From contig NZ_CP117523.1 in assembly GCF_036812735.1 (NCBI RefSeq), positions 1,302,001 through 1,366,000 on the forward strand: a DNA stretch of 64,000 nt. Direction: 5' to 3'. This DNA is from Terrisporobacter glycolicus ATCC 14880 = DSM 1288. Its GTDB lineage: Bacteria > Bacillota > Clostridia > Peptostreptococcales > Peptostreptococcaceae. Within the stretch, counting starts at the first letter, position 1. Each line of letters starts with the position of its first letter. The notes under the pieces were generated by a model that ran no database searches, was not told where the DNA came from, and saw only the letters and a list, made by a program, of their open reading frames with translations. The position numbers were made by a program, and so were the translations under genes. Below, in pieces: positions 36,737-44,916 of the stretch.

Positions 36737-38866
36737 GTGATTAATATTAAAAATATAAGTATTAGTTTTGATGCTGATTCAAATAAAACTATTTCCTTTC
36801 AAGTTTCACAAGAAGAAAGGAAAGTTGATATTCACATTTATGCAGATTTTAATGAAGACTTTCAAGTATGTATTATAAACCCAAATAACAAAAGATCTAA
36901 ATTTATTTCGAATTATATACCTATTGTAAAAAATAAAATAGATAATGTGAAAATAAAAGGAGAGACTTATATATTTAAGGAAAATAGTTACATTAAGAAA
37001 ATAAAAATTACATTATCAGTAGATGATGAAAAAAAATATATATGTGAAGGTAAATGGAAACTTTTATTTGAATTTAAGGAAAAAATAAGAGGAATAATTA
37101 ATTTGTATATTAATTACTCCAGTGAATTTTATGATTTTAAAAAATTTATGAAACTAAATAGACAATTGTCTATGAAATTAAAGAGACAATTGCCATCGTA
37201 TTTTAATACTAAGGCTGACTTTGTTATTTTATATAAACCAGGTTTCGAAGAAGAGTTAAAAGAAATAGCTCCTAATTATGAGTTTTTAAAAATAAGTGAT
37301 AGATTAGGAGTATTATTTGCATACGTTAATCATCAAGATATCAATTCAGTAGAGACGTTTAAAAAAGTACTATCTATTAGTAGTATAGATGTAACTCTAA
37401 ATCTTGCAATATACAACTCCCTTTCCATTATTTCAAAGGGAACTACAAATGGTGTTAACGCAAATGAAGAAATAGGAGTGAATTTTTTTAAAAATAATCC
37501 AAACTTATCTTTAAATGGAAAAGGAGTATTAATTGGTTTAATTGACACAGGAATAGATTATTTACATCCAGATTTTATATATGATGACAATACAACAAAG
37601 ATTGAATCATTATGGGATCAAAGTAAAGATGGAAAACCTCCGCAAGGATTCTATATCGGCAGCGAGTACACAAAAGAAGATATAAATAATGCAATACTAA
37701 ATAATGACAAGTCATTATCAGTTGATGATGAGGGAAGTGGAACAATGTTGGCAGGAATATGTGCTGGAATGGGAAAAGTAAATAAAAATTATGTAGGTGT
37801 GGCTGAAGGTGCAGAGCTAATAATAGTAAAAATGGGAAAAGTTGACGGAAATTATAATAATGCAATGGTAACTGCAGGATTTGATTATATTAAGCAAAAA
37901 GCTAAAGAACTTCAAAAGCCAGTTGTAGTTACTTTTGGATTTGGAAGTAATAGCCTTGTGGGAGTATCACAAAGAGATTTAACAGATTTAACTTTTTATG
38001 AAAAAGGAGTTTCCTTAGTAAATGCAGCAGGAAATGAAGGAAATACTGATACTCATAATAGTGGAAGGTTATTATACAAAAATGATGTAAAATCTATAGA
38101 ATTAGAAGTTAGTGATTTTGAAGAAAGTATTAATATTGAGATATGGCTTAACAAACCAGATATAGCAAGAGTAGCGTTATTATCACCTAGTGGTGAATTA
38201 ACTAGAGATGTAGATGTATCTATTGTTAATACAATAGTTGGAATATTGGACTTAGAAGCTACAATTTATTCAATCACATATAGATTTCCTACATTATTTT
38301 CTGGCCAACAACAAGTTATAATTAAACTAACTAATGTACCAAAGGGTATTTGGAAAATAATATTAACAGGAACATATATCATAGATGGAGAATATAATGC
38401 ATACTTATCAAACCGTGCATCTTTGAAACCAGGTACAAAATTTACTAACTCAGATCCAAATAAGACTATAAATTATCCTGCCACATATAATGATAATATT
38501 ACTGTAGGTGCCTATAATACTATTGATAATAGTATATGGCCATCATCTTCTAGAGGTAATACTATAGATAATCAATTGAAGCCAGATATTGTAGCACCAG
38601 GAGTAAATATAATTGCATCATATCCAGGAGGTGGATATGCAACTGTTACAGGAACTGCACCAGCAGCAGCTTATACATCAGGTTGTATAGCGTATTTATT
38701 ACAAAATAATTTTGTAAACGAAAATTATCCTAGACTAGCATATGTTCAAAAAATAAGAACATATTTAAGGGCTGGAGCTACAAGATTTGATAATATATCA
38801 TATCCTAATAATAATTTAGGTTATGGTTTTTTAAATATAAAAGGTGCATTTTACCAGTTGAGGTAG
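36737..38866 (+). CDS. CspA-like pseudoprotease with orphan CspB jellyroll domain, tandem copy 2
   Basis: 709 residues from GTG 36737, colinear with the copy at 34319 apart from eight extra residues (MKLNRQLS-MKLKRQLP) from a 24-base internal duplication. Triad positions: Asp270 kept, His replaced by Ser334 (GSGTMLAG), Ser replaced by Ala641 (GTAPAAA). Both copies being equally dead yet intact over 700 codons argues for selection on a non-catalytic role. AGGAGG overlaps the GTG; the codon at normal spacing is ATT at 36746. The next gene, a CspC, starts 11 bases after the stop, so these two are certainly co-transcribed. Confidence 0.87.
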   Translation: MINIKNISISFDADSNKTISFQVSQEERKVDIHIYADFNEDFQVCIINPNNKRSKFISNYIPIVKNKIDNVKIKGETYIFKENSYIKKIKITLSVDDEKKYICEGKWKLLFEFKEKIRGIINLYINYSSEFYDFKKFMKLNRQLSMKLKRQLPSYFNTKADFVILYKPGFEEELKEIAPNYEFLKISDRLGVLFAYVNHQDINSVETFKKVLSISSIDVTLNLAIYNSLSIISKGTTNGVNANEEIGVNFFKNNPNLSLNGKGVLIGLIDTGIDYLHPDFIYDDNTTKIESLWDQSKDGKPPQGFYIGSEYTKEDINNAILNNDKSLSVDDEGSGTMLAGICAGMGKVNKNYVGVAEGAELIIVKMGKVDGNYNNAMVTAGFDYIKQKAKELQKPVVVTFGFGSNSLVGVSQRDLTDLTFYEKGVSLVNAAGNEGNTDTHNSGRLLYKNDVKSIELEVSDFEESINIEIWLNKPDIARVALLSPSGELTRDVDVSIVNTIVGILDLEATIYSITYRFPTLFSGQQQVIIKLTNVPKGIWKIILTGTYIIDGEYNAYLSNRASLKPGTKFTNSDPNKTINYPATYNDNITVGAYNTIDNSIWPSSSRGNTIDNQLKPDIVAPGVNIIASYPGGGYATVTGTAPAAAYTSGCIAYLLQNNFVNENYPRLAYVQKIRTYLRAGATRFDNISYPNNNLGYGFLNIKGAFYQLR
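37148..37195 (+). repeat. 24-bp in-frame tandem duplication inside the second CspA-like gene
   Basis: Units 37148-37171 and 37172-37195 share ATGAAA-TAAA-AGACAATTG; absent from the first copy. Adds eight residues in the linker before the prodomain. Confidence 0.8.
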
Positions 38867-38877
38867 GTGAAAAATAC

Positions 38878-40551
38878 ATGAGTAAATCTTATACTATTAT
38901 ATATTCCGGGAATATAGCTGATGGGCTAACTAGAAATAATATAACTAACTTTATGATATTAAATAATAGGCTGGCAGTAGTATATGAAGATGATCTATTT
39001 GACGAAAATATACTAGCTGCTATTCCACAAGTTTCTTATTATACAAGAGAAGAAGAAATGAGCTCACTTATAAATATAACTAATAGATTAGATATTGGAG
39101 AAACAGTACGAGAAGCTTCGGGAATAAATTACATTTATACAAATCCTTATATTACATCTAGCGGAAAAGGCATACTAATAGCAATAATAGATTCCGGTAT
39201 AGAGTATCTTCATCCTGACTTTATAAATAATGATAGAACTAGCAAAATAGTATCTATATGGGATCAAAGTAGCAATAAAAAGCCACCTCCAAAGGGAGCA
39301 ATATTTGGAAGTGAATTTACAAGAGAAGACATAAATAATGCGATTAAAGAAAATAATGATACTTTGACAAAAGATGATGTAGGTACAGGGACCATTGCAG
39401 CAGGAATATGTAGCGGAAGAGGAAATTTGAATTCTAATTATTCAGGGGTAGCAGTTAATAGTGAATTAGTAGTTGTAAAGCTTAGAGAATACGAGGATAG
39501 ATTTAAATTAGGTATAAAAAATTATATTGATACTGATTTTTTAGCTGCAATAAACTATGTTTTAAATGTAGCACAAAAAGAAAACAAGAGTATAATTATA
39601 AATTTAACAGTAGGGTCTAAAACTTCATCAGGAAATTTGACTACTCACTTAGATACTTTTATTGATTTAAGTAGATCAAATATTATACTTGTATCAGGTG
39701 CAGGAAATGAAGGAAATACTGATATTCATTATAAAGGAAGTTTTAATAATGAACCTTATCTTGATACAAAAATACAAGTTGGAGAACAAAAATCCTTAGA
39801 TATAAGTGTATTAGGTATAGGTCCAGATAAAATTGGCTCTATGATTATATCTCCATCAGGAGAGTTAAGTTTTAGATTAACCTATGCTCCGGACAATTAT
39901 GTTTACTATGGAAAATTTAACTTAGAAAATACAACCTATACCATGAGAATAATATACCCTTATTTTTTTACTGGAAATCAGTTATTAAAGATATTTTTAG
40001 ATGATATTAAACCAGGTATTTGGACTTTAAGATTATACCCAGAATTTACTATAAGTAAGGAGTTTCATATTTATCTTCCTAATAAAAATTTAATTTCAAA
40101 TAATACAAGATTTATAGACCCGAACTCATTTTTTACAATAACTAAATTTGGCTTTGGAGAAAATGTAATCACAGTAGGAGCTTATGACAGCAAAACTTCT
40201 AGTCTATGGGTAGGCTCTTCTAAAGGTTCTACAGGAGAGCAAAGGCAAATAAAGCCAGATATAGTAGCTCCTGGTGTAGATTTAATATCTACATTTATAA
40301 ATAAATCTTACACTACATCTACAGGAACGGGCGTTAGTAGTTCTCTAGTATGTGGTGCACTAGCTGTAATTATGGAATATGTAGGAGAACAAGGTGAATT
40401 TGAGAAAAGTCGTCTGACTACAAAAGTTTTAAAAACTTTTTTAATGTTAGGTGCAGATAAACAAGATATATACATTTATCCAAATGAATCATATGGTTAT
40501 GGAAATTTAGATTTAAAGAGTACAATAGAAGCTATTGCAAATCTTCTATAA
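38878..40551 (+). CDS. cspC: CspC-like pseudoprotease, copy 2 (germinant-receptor type)
   Basis: 557 residues with a normal ATG after GAGGTAGGTG, the same length I recall for C. difficile CspC. The prodomain region occupies ~1-85. Asp105 is kept (IIDSGIEYL). The His site is Thr170 (GTGTIAAG) and the Ser site is Gly485 (GTGVSSS), the same positions and substitutions as known for C. difficile CspC, which senses bile-acid germinants without protease activity. It therefore looks closer to classical CspC than the copy next to cspBA does. Directly downstream of two CspA-like pseudoproteases. Confidence 0.9.
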   Translation: MSKSYTIIYSGNIADGLTRNNITNFMILNNRLAVVYEDDLFDENILAAIPQVSYYTREEEMSSLINITNRLDIGETVREASGINYIYTNPYITSSGKGILIAIIDSGIEYLHPDFINNDRTSKIVSIWDQSSNKKPPPKGAIFGSEFTREDINNAIKENNDTLTKDDVGTGTIAAGICSGRGNLNSNYSGVAVNSELVVVKLREYEDRFKLGIKNYIDTDFLAAINYVLNVAQKENKSIIINLTVGSKTSSGNLTTHLDTFIDLSRSNIILVSGAGNEGNTDIHYKGSFNNEPYLDTKIQVGEQKSLDISVLGIGPDKIGSMIISPSGELSFRLTYAPDNYVYYGKFNLENTTYTMRIIYPYFFTGNQLLKIFLDDIKPGIWTLRLYPEFTISKEFHIYLPNKNLISNNTRFIDPNSFFTITKFGFGENVITVGAYDSKTSSLWVGSSKGSTGEQRQIKPDIVAPGVDLISTFINKSYTTSTGTGVSSSLVCGALAVIMEYVGEQGEFEKSRLTTKVLKTFLMLGADKQDIYIYPNESYGYGNLDLKSTIEAIANLL

Positions 40552-40673
40552 TTTAATTACTTTATCTAATATAAATAATTTTTAATTTTGAAAATCAAAT
40601 TATTTGACTAGATCAATATAAAGAATTATATTTAACTATAGAAAGAAGAAAATTTAAGGAGTGAATGAAGTAG

Positions 40674-41525
40674 ATGATCAATAGTGGACTTGTAATTGAA
40701 GGTGGAGGTATGAGAGGGGTATATACTGCGGGGGTATTAGATTTTTTTATGGAGAAAGATTTATATTTTGAAGATTGCTATGCCGTGTCAGCAGGCGCTT
40801 GTCATGCAGCTAGTTATTACTCAAAACAAATAGGGAGATCATTAAAAGTAATATTAGATTACATTAATGATAAAAGATATTGTAGTGTTAATAGTTTAAT
40901 AAAAACAGGTGATATGTTTGGGGCTGAAATGCTTTATGATACAATTCCAAATGAATTGGTATTATATGACTATGATGCTTTTAATAAATTTAAGGGTAAT
41001 TTTTATTCAGTTATTACAAATTGCAAAACTGGAAAAGCTGAATATGTAAAAATAAAGGATATGAAAAGGGATATAGTTGCTGTTAGGGCATCTAGTTCAT
41101 TACCTTTACTTTCTAGAATTGTAGAAATAAATGGTGAAGAATATTTAGACGGAGGTATTAGCGATTCTATTCCAATAAAAAAGTCCATAGAAGATAATCA
41201 TAAAAAAAATGTAGTAATATTAACGAGAGATAAGACTTATAGAAAGACCAAGGCTGTTTTTTTACACTTATTTAAAATAAAATATAAAAAATATCCAAAC
41301 TTAGTGAAATCAATTGAAAATAGATATAAAATGTATAATGAAACCATAGATTTTATTGAAAAAAAAATAAAAAGTGGTGAAGTTTTTGTAATACAATCAA
41401 AAGGGCCAGTAAGTATTAGTAGAGTGGAAAAAGATAAGACAAAACTAAAAGATCTTTATAATGAAGGTTACAACGATGCAAAAGAATGTTATGAGGATTT
41501 AATAAAATTTATAAACGAAAAATAA
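40674..41525 (+). CDS. Patatin-like phospholipase/esterase
   Basis: 283 residues. Oxyanion motif GLVIEGGGMRGVYTAGVLDF at the start, nucleophile serine in AVSAGACHA (first glycine of GxSxG replaced by Ala), and catalytic aspartate in YLDGGISDSIP near residue 160: the Ser-Asp dyad of the patatin family (YjjU-like). Expected to hydrolyse lipid acyl esters. No signal peptide. ATG after AAGGAGTGAATGAAG. Ends at a terminator shared with the convergent MBL gene. Confidence 0.88.
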   Translation: MINSGLVIEGGGMRGVYTAGVLDFFMEKDLYFEDCYAVSAGACHAASYYSKQIGRSLKVILDYINDKRYCSVNSLIKTGDMFGAEMLYDTIPNELVLYDYDAFNKFKGNFYSVITNCKTGKAEYVKIKDMKRDIVAVRASSSLPLLSRIVEINGEEYLDGGISDSIPIKKSIEDNHKKNVVILTRDKTYRKTKAVFLHLFKIKYKKYPNLVKSIENRYKMYNETIDFIEKKIKSGEVFVIQSKGPVSISRVEKDKTKLKDLYNEGYNDAKECYEDLIKFINEK

Positions 41526-41548
41526 AAAGCACTAATTAAGTGCTTTTT
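41524..41548. terminator. Bidirectional terminator between patatin and MBL genes
   Basis: AAAAAGCACT / AGTGCTTTTT stem with short loop; A-run and T-run on both sides. Confidence 0.85.
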
Positions 41549-41555
41549 ATTTTTA

Positions 41556-42434
41556 TTAAATAGTTTTCCAAATTAATTTATTATCTATAAACTCAATATC
41601 AATTTTTCCTTGGTCATATAGATATGATAAAAAGGAACGTAAAGTACTACCTATTAAAACATATTGATTAAAATCCATTTTTAAATTATAAAATGAAAAC
41701 ACTCTTTGTAAAATTTCTTCAAAGATTAAATTATCCTCACAAAATTCACAAATTTTATAACAAATTTCTTTTACTTTATTAATATTTATATCGACTAAAT
41801 AAGAAATATCTTCATAATTATCTGCGTGGGATGGGATAAATAACTTGCCTTTAAAGTTTTTTACTTTGTCTAATGTGTTTAAATATTCTTTTACATCATA
41901 AATAAAAGATAGATGGTACTTATTTATTATATTTTCACCAAATAAACAATCACCAAGAAAATATATATTATCATCAGTTTTAATTCCAATCATTTGAAAA
42001 AAATGACCAGGAAGATTAATATATTCTAGGCCCCTTGGAAGATTCTTATCCACATTACCAGTTATATTGCTTGCAGTTGCCATTAAAAATTTATTTCTTA
42101 GTTCTTTGCAAGGATATCCGCCATATAAAAACGACGGCTCTAAAATTGGGTAAGAAGTAAAAGTATTTTCTATTGGTGTTGATATTATTTCACAGTTCCA
42201 TTTTTTTTGTAAAAAATTATTACCACCAATATGATCTCCGTTGGAATGAGTATTAATTATAAGTTTTAAATTACATCCATTTTCATTTAAAAGTTTATTT
42301 ATTTTCCTTCCAGCATCTTTGTCATTACCACTGTCTATTAAACACACATCCTTATCACTTATCTTATAAATTCCTATTTTTACAGGACAATTTATATAAT
42401 AGGTATTTTCACCTACTTGAACTAATTCGTACAT
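41556..42434 (-). CDS. MBL-fold metallo-hydrolase
   Basis: 292 residues, metallo-beta-lactamase fold: NTHSNGDHIGGN is the metal motif (with Asn where HxHxDH has its second His, a variant seen in some Firmicute members), NLPGHFFQMIG gives a further metal His, and FLGDCLFGE the bridging Asp. C-terminal ~90 residues are helical with a winged-helix look. Likely hydrolyses a thioester, lactone or phosphodiester; substrate unknown. ATG after AAAGGTGG. Confidence 0.85.
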   Translation of the reverse strand: MYELVQVGENTYYINCPVKIGIYKISDKDVCLIDSGNDKDAGRKINKLLNENGCNLKLIINTHSNGDHIGGNNFLQKKWNCEIISTPIENTFTSYPILEPSFLYGGYPCKELRNKFLMATASNITGNVDKNLPRGLEYINLPGHFFQMIGIKTDDNIYFLGDCLFGENIINKYHLSFIYDVKEYLNTLDKVKNFKGKLFIPSHADNYEDISYLVDININKVKEICYKICEFCEDNLIFEEILQRVFSFYNLKMDFNQYVLIGSTLRSFLSYLYDQGKIDIEFIDNKLIWKTI

Positions 42435-42653
42435 ATTAACACCACCTTTTATCTTGCAAGTATATACAAAGATTGTATAGAAAATTCATTATTAAAACAA
42501 CATAAGTTGAATGTATACAAATTTGTTAGTATCAAAGTAAGAAATTAATGAAATATTAATAATGAATTAAGGTATAATTAAGAAAACTTTGTTATAATTC
42601 ATAAATGTAATAAGATAATCTATTTGGAAGTAAGTCAGGAGGGAGAAATTAAG

Positions 42654-44015
42654 ATGAATAAGGAAGAAAATTCAAATAAAAGTAAATATGATAATTACTC
42701 AAAAGAAGATGGAAGCTTAAATATAAAAGAAAATATTAATTATTTTACTATAGAAAAAGATAATAATATTAATTGTCCTAAATGTGAAAATTCAGTTAGT
42801 AAAAAAGATATTTATTGCAAAAACTGTGGTGAAATTTTGGCAAATATTAAAAGTAAAAGAGAAAAATTTATAAATCAAGAAGGGGAGAAAACAAGATTTA
42901 AAGATATAGCATCTAATTTTGATTTAATAAATGGATTAAAGGCATCAGGTTTAGCCATTGCAATATTATTTGCTTTTTCTTTAATAATTAAATTTATATT
43001 ATTTGGAAGCAATAATCAAATTAATGAATTAATAAACCCCTTACATATTATGCTTTTTAGTAATTTAGCTAGTGTGAATGTTTTTATGTCACTTTTTATG
43101 AATAGCACTCAATCAAGTGTTAACTTTGGATTTTTGATTTTATTAATATTACCAATTGTATCACTAATATTACCATATAAAATATTTATTAAAAAAAGAA
43201 ATACATCTTTTATAGCACATGTAAAAAATTCTTTAGGAGTAGCGGTAATATATGCTCTTATATTATGTGCAATATCTAAAGTATCTCAAGTAGAAGTTAA
43301 CTTGCCTAGCGGATTTAATCAAAATGGATATGGAATCTTATTTGGATTTAGTACACTAAATGTTTTATTTAAAGGATTCATAATAAGTTTTATTTCCACT
43401 TTATTTATGGGAATGAAAAAAGAGTATGAAAAAGAAAATATAATTTCAGGTTTATTAAAAATAGCTTTAAAAACTATTTTCATTGGATATGCTTTAGTAT
43501 TTATAATATCTGTAGTACTTAATTTTGCAAATATAAATTACGTTTTTGATTTAGGATTAAACTCTTATACAAATAATATATCTTTAGGTGTACTTTTAAG
43601 TCAACTTTCTATGTATTTGTGGGCATTTGCAAATTTAGTACCTGTAAGCCTTGGTAGTGGATATTTATCAATATTATCTTTATTTAATTCTAATATTTCC
43701 TTAGATTTAATTTTACTTTTAGGAGCAATGATGGCTTTGTCAGCTTTAATATTTATAATAGTTGGATGTAAAATAGAAAGTAAATATAAAGATAAAAGTA
43801 TAAAACCAGTAATAATATTTAGTGCATGTTATGCAGTAATTATGTCTATAATTGGTTTTTTGACAACTATTTATATAGGGAATAATGCAGCATCTATGTT
43901 AAGTTATTTAAGCGCTATACAAATGGGGTTCAACTTTATAATAGGATTGATTATTTCATTTATATATAGTTTAATAATGACTTTAATTGGTTATAAATTA
44001 AATATTTTTAATTAA
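42654..44015 (+). CDS. Zinc-ribbon membrane protein, function unknown
   Basis: 453 residues from the ATG at 42654 (AGGAGGGAG upstream; a TTG ten codons earlier has no ribosome site). Cytoplasmic N-terminus of ~75 residues with one zinc ribbon (CPKCENSVSKKDIYCKNCG), then nine or so membrane helices to the end, such as AIAILFAFSLIIKFILF and FSACYAVIMSIIGFL. The fold resembles other clostridial zinc-ribbon membrane proteins of unknown role. It is followed 15 bases later by another zinc-ribbon gene, and the pair probably works together. Confidence 0.75.
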   Translation: MNKEENSNKSKYDNYSKEDGSLNIKENINYFTIEKDNNINCPKCENSVSKKDIYCKNCGEILANIKSKREKFINQEGEKTRFKDIASNFDLINGLKASGLAIAILFAFSLIIKFILFGSNNQINELINPLHIMLFSNLASVNVFMSLFMNSTQSSVNFGFLILLILPIVSLILPYKIFIKKRNTSFIAHVKNSLGVAVIYALILCAISKVSQVEVNLPSGFNQNGYGILFGFSTLNVLFKGFIISFISTLFMGMKKEYEKENIISGLLKIALKTIFIGYALVFIISVVLNFANINYVFDLGLNSYTNNISLGVLLSQLSMYLWAFANLVPVSLGSGYLSILSLFNSNISLDLILLLGAMMALSALIFIIVGCKIESKYKDKSIKPVIIFSACYAVIMSIIGFLTTIYIGNNAASMLSYLSAIQMGFNFIIGLIISFIYSLIMTLIGYKLNIFN

Positions 44016-44030
44016 ATTTGGAGGAAGAAG

Positions 44031-44714
44031 ATGAAGGATATGAAATTTTCTAATATACAAAAAGAATCAGAAAAAATAAAAATAAAAAAAAATATCAATG
44101 ATTATGAAGATTTGAAAGCACAGGCATTATTAAAATTAGGAATAATGACTTATGATAAAATAAGAAAAGGTGAAATAATTGACGAAGAATTTACATTATT
44201 ATGCGATGAAATAAAAGGTTTTGATATAGAAATTTATACAAAATATATGCAACTTAGAAGTTTTGAAAATAAAAGTAACAAGATAGTTTGCCAATGTGGA
44301 TATGTTGCTTTTAAAAACGAAAAGTTTTGTCCTCAGTGTGGAAAAAGTTTAATTGAAGAAGAAGAGTCTTATATAATTTGTAAACACTGTAATCAAGAAA
44401 CAGAAAAGGATTCAAACTTCTGTGCATGTTGTGGTAGCAAAATAAAAGAAGAACCTATACATTATGATGATGAAGTTTATTTTGTAAATGAAGAAGTAAA
44501 GATTAAAGATACTATAATTGAAGAGGTACCAGAAGTAAGTATGATAGAAGAAGATTTTGGAAAAAATTTTTTAAAGGAAAAAGAAGAAATAGCGTTAGAA
44601 GAAGATAATTTTGAAAATGAAATAGTTGAACATAATAATATTATAGAAACAGATTGTATAGAAATTGAAGGAAGAGAATTTTTAAAAGATCACCAAGACA
44701 ATAGACCAGAATAA
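44031..44714 (+). CDS. Double zinc-ribbon protein, function unknown
   Basis: 227 residues. Residues 1-80 are helical and charged. Two zinc ribbons follow: CQCGYVAFKNEKFCPQCG (~88-105) and CKHCNQETEKDSNFCACCG (~118-136). The remaining ~90 residues are strongly acidic (runs of Glu/Asp), probably disordered. No membrane helix. GGAGGAAG precedes the ATG. Same operon as the zinc-ribbon membrane protein. Confidence 0.75.
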   Translation: MKDMKFSNIQKESEKIKIKKNINDYEDLKAQALLKLGIMTYDKIRKGEIIDEEFTLLCDEIKGFDIEIYTKYMQLRSFENKSNKIVCQCGYVAFKNEKFCPQCGKSLIEEEESYIICKHCNQETEKDSNFCACCGSKIKEEPIHYDDEVYFVNEEVKIKDTIIEEVPEVSMIEEDFGKNFLKEKEEIALEEDNFENEIVEHNNIIETDCIEIEGREFLKDHQDNRPE

Positions 44715-44718
44715 AATA

Positions 44719-44772
44719 AAAATAAGAGATATGAAAAGTTAATAATTAAGCTTTTTATATCTCTTATTTTTG
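44719..44772 (+). terminator. Intrinsic terminator after the zinc-ribbon pair
   Basis: AAAATAAGAGATAT / ATATCTCTTATTTT 14-bp stem, loop of 24 with inner AAAAG/CTTTT pairing, T-rich end. Confidence 0.85.
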
Positions 44773-44916
44773 TATTATAGCAATTGTTATTTACAATATT
44801 GTAAATAATAATTATTATATTATAATAATTGTAAGAAATTTGATTTATTTATTAAGATGAAATGATTAAATTTATATGATAGAATATAATGTAGTGAAAA
44901 ATTTTGGAGGGATAAT

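Larger units (their letters stand above)
36517..38866 (+). repeat. Second copy of a ~2.4-kb tandem duplication (asnS 3' end plus CspA-like gene)
   Basis: The block starting in the asnS tail (about 33950) and running through the gene ending at 36424 is repeated here. Gene start to gene start is 2,418 bases. Coding parts are nearly the same through the pseudoprotease domain and more diverged in the jellyroll; the -50 to +12 upstream DNA is almost identical. Confidence 0.85.

Noticed and set aside
34319-38866. Mobile element insertion as cause of the duplicated csp genes
   Set aside because: No transposase, inverted ends or target duplications; the asnS tail copy explains it as tandem duplication.
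40674-41525. Patatin-like gene as part of the csp locus
   Set aside because: About 120 bases away, and no spore-related feature in the protein.
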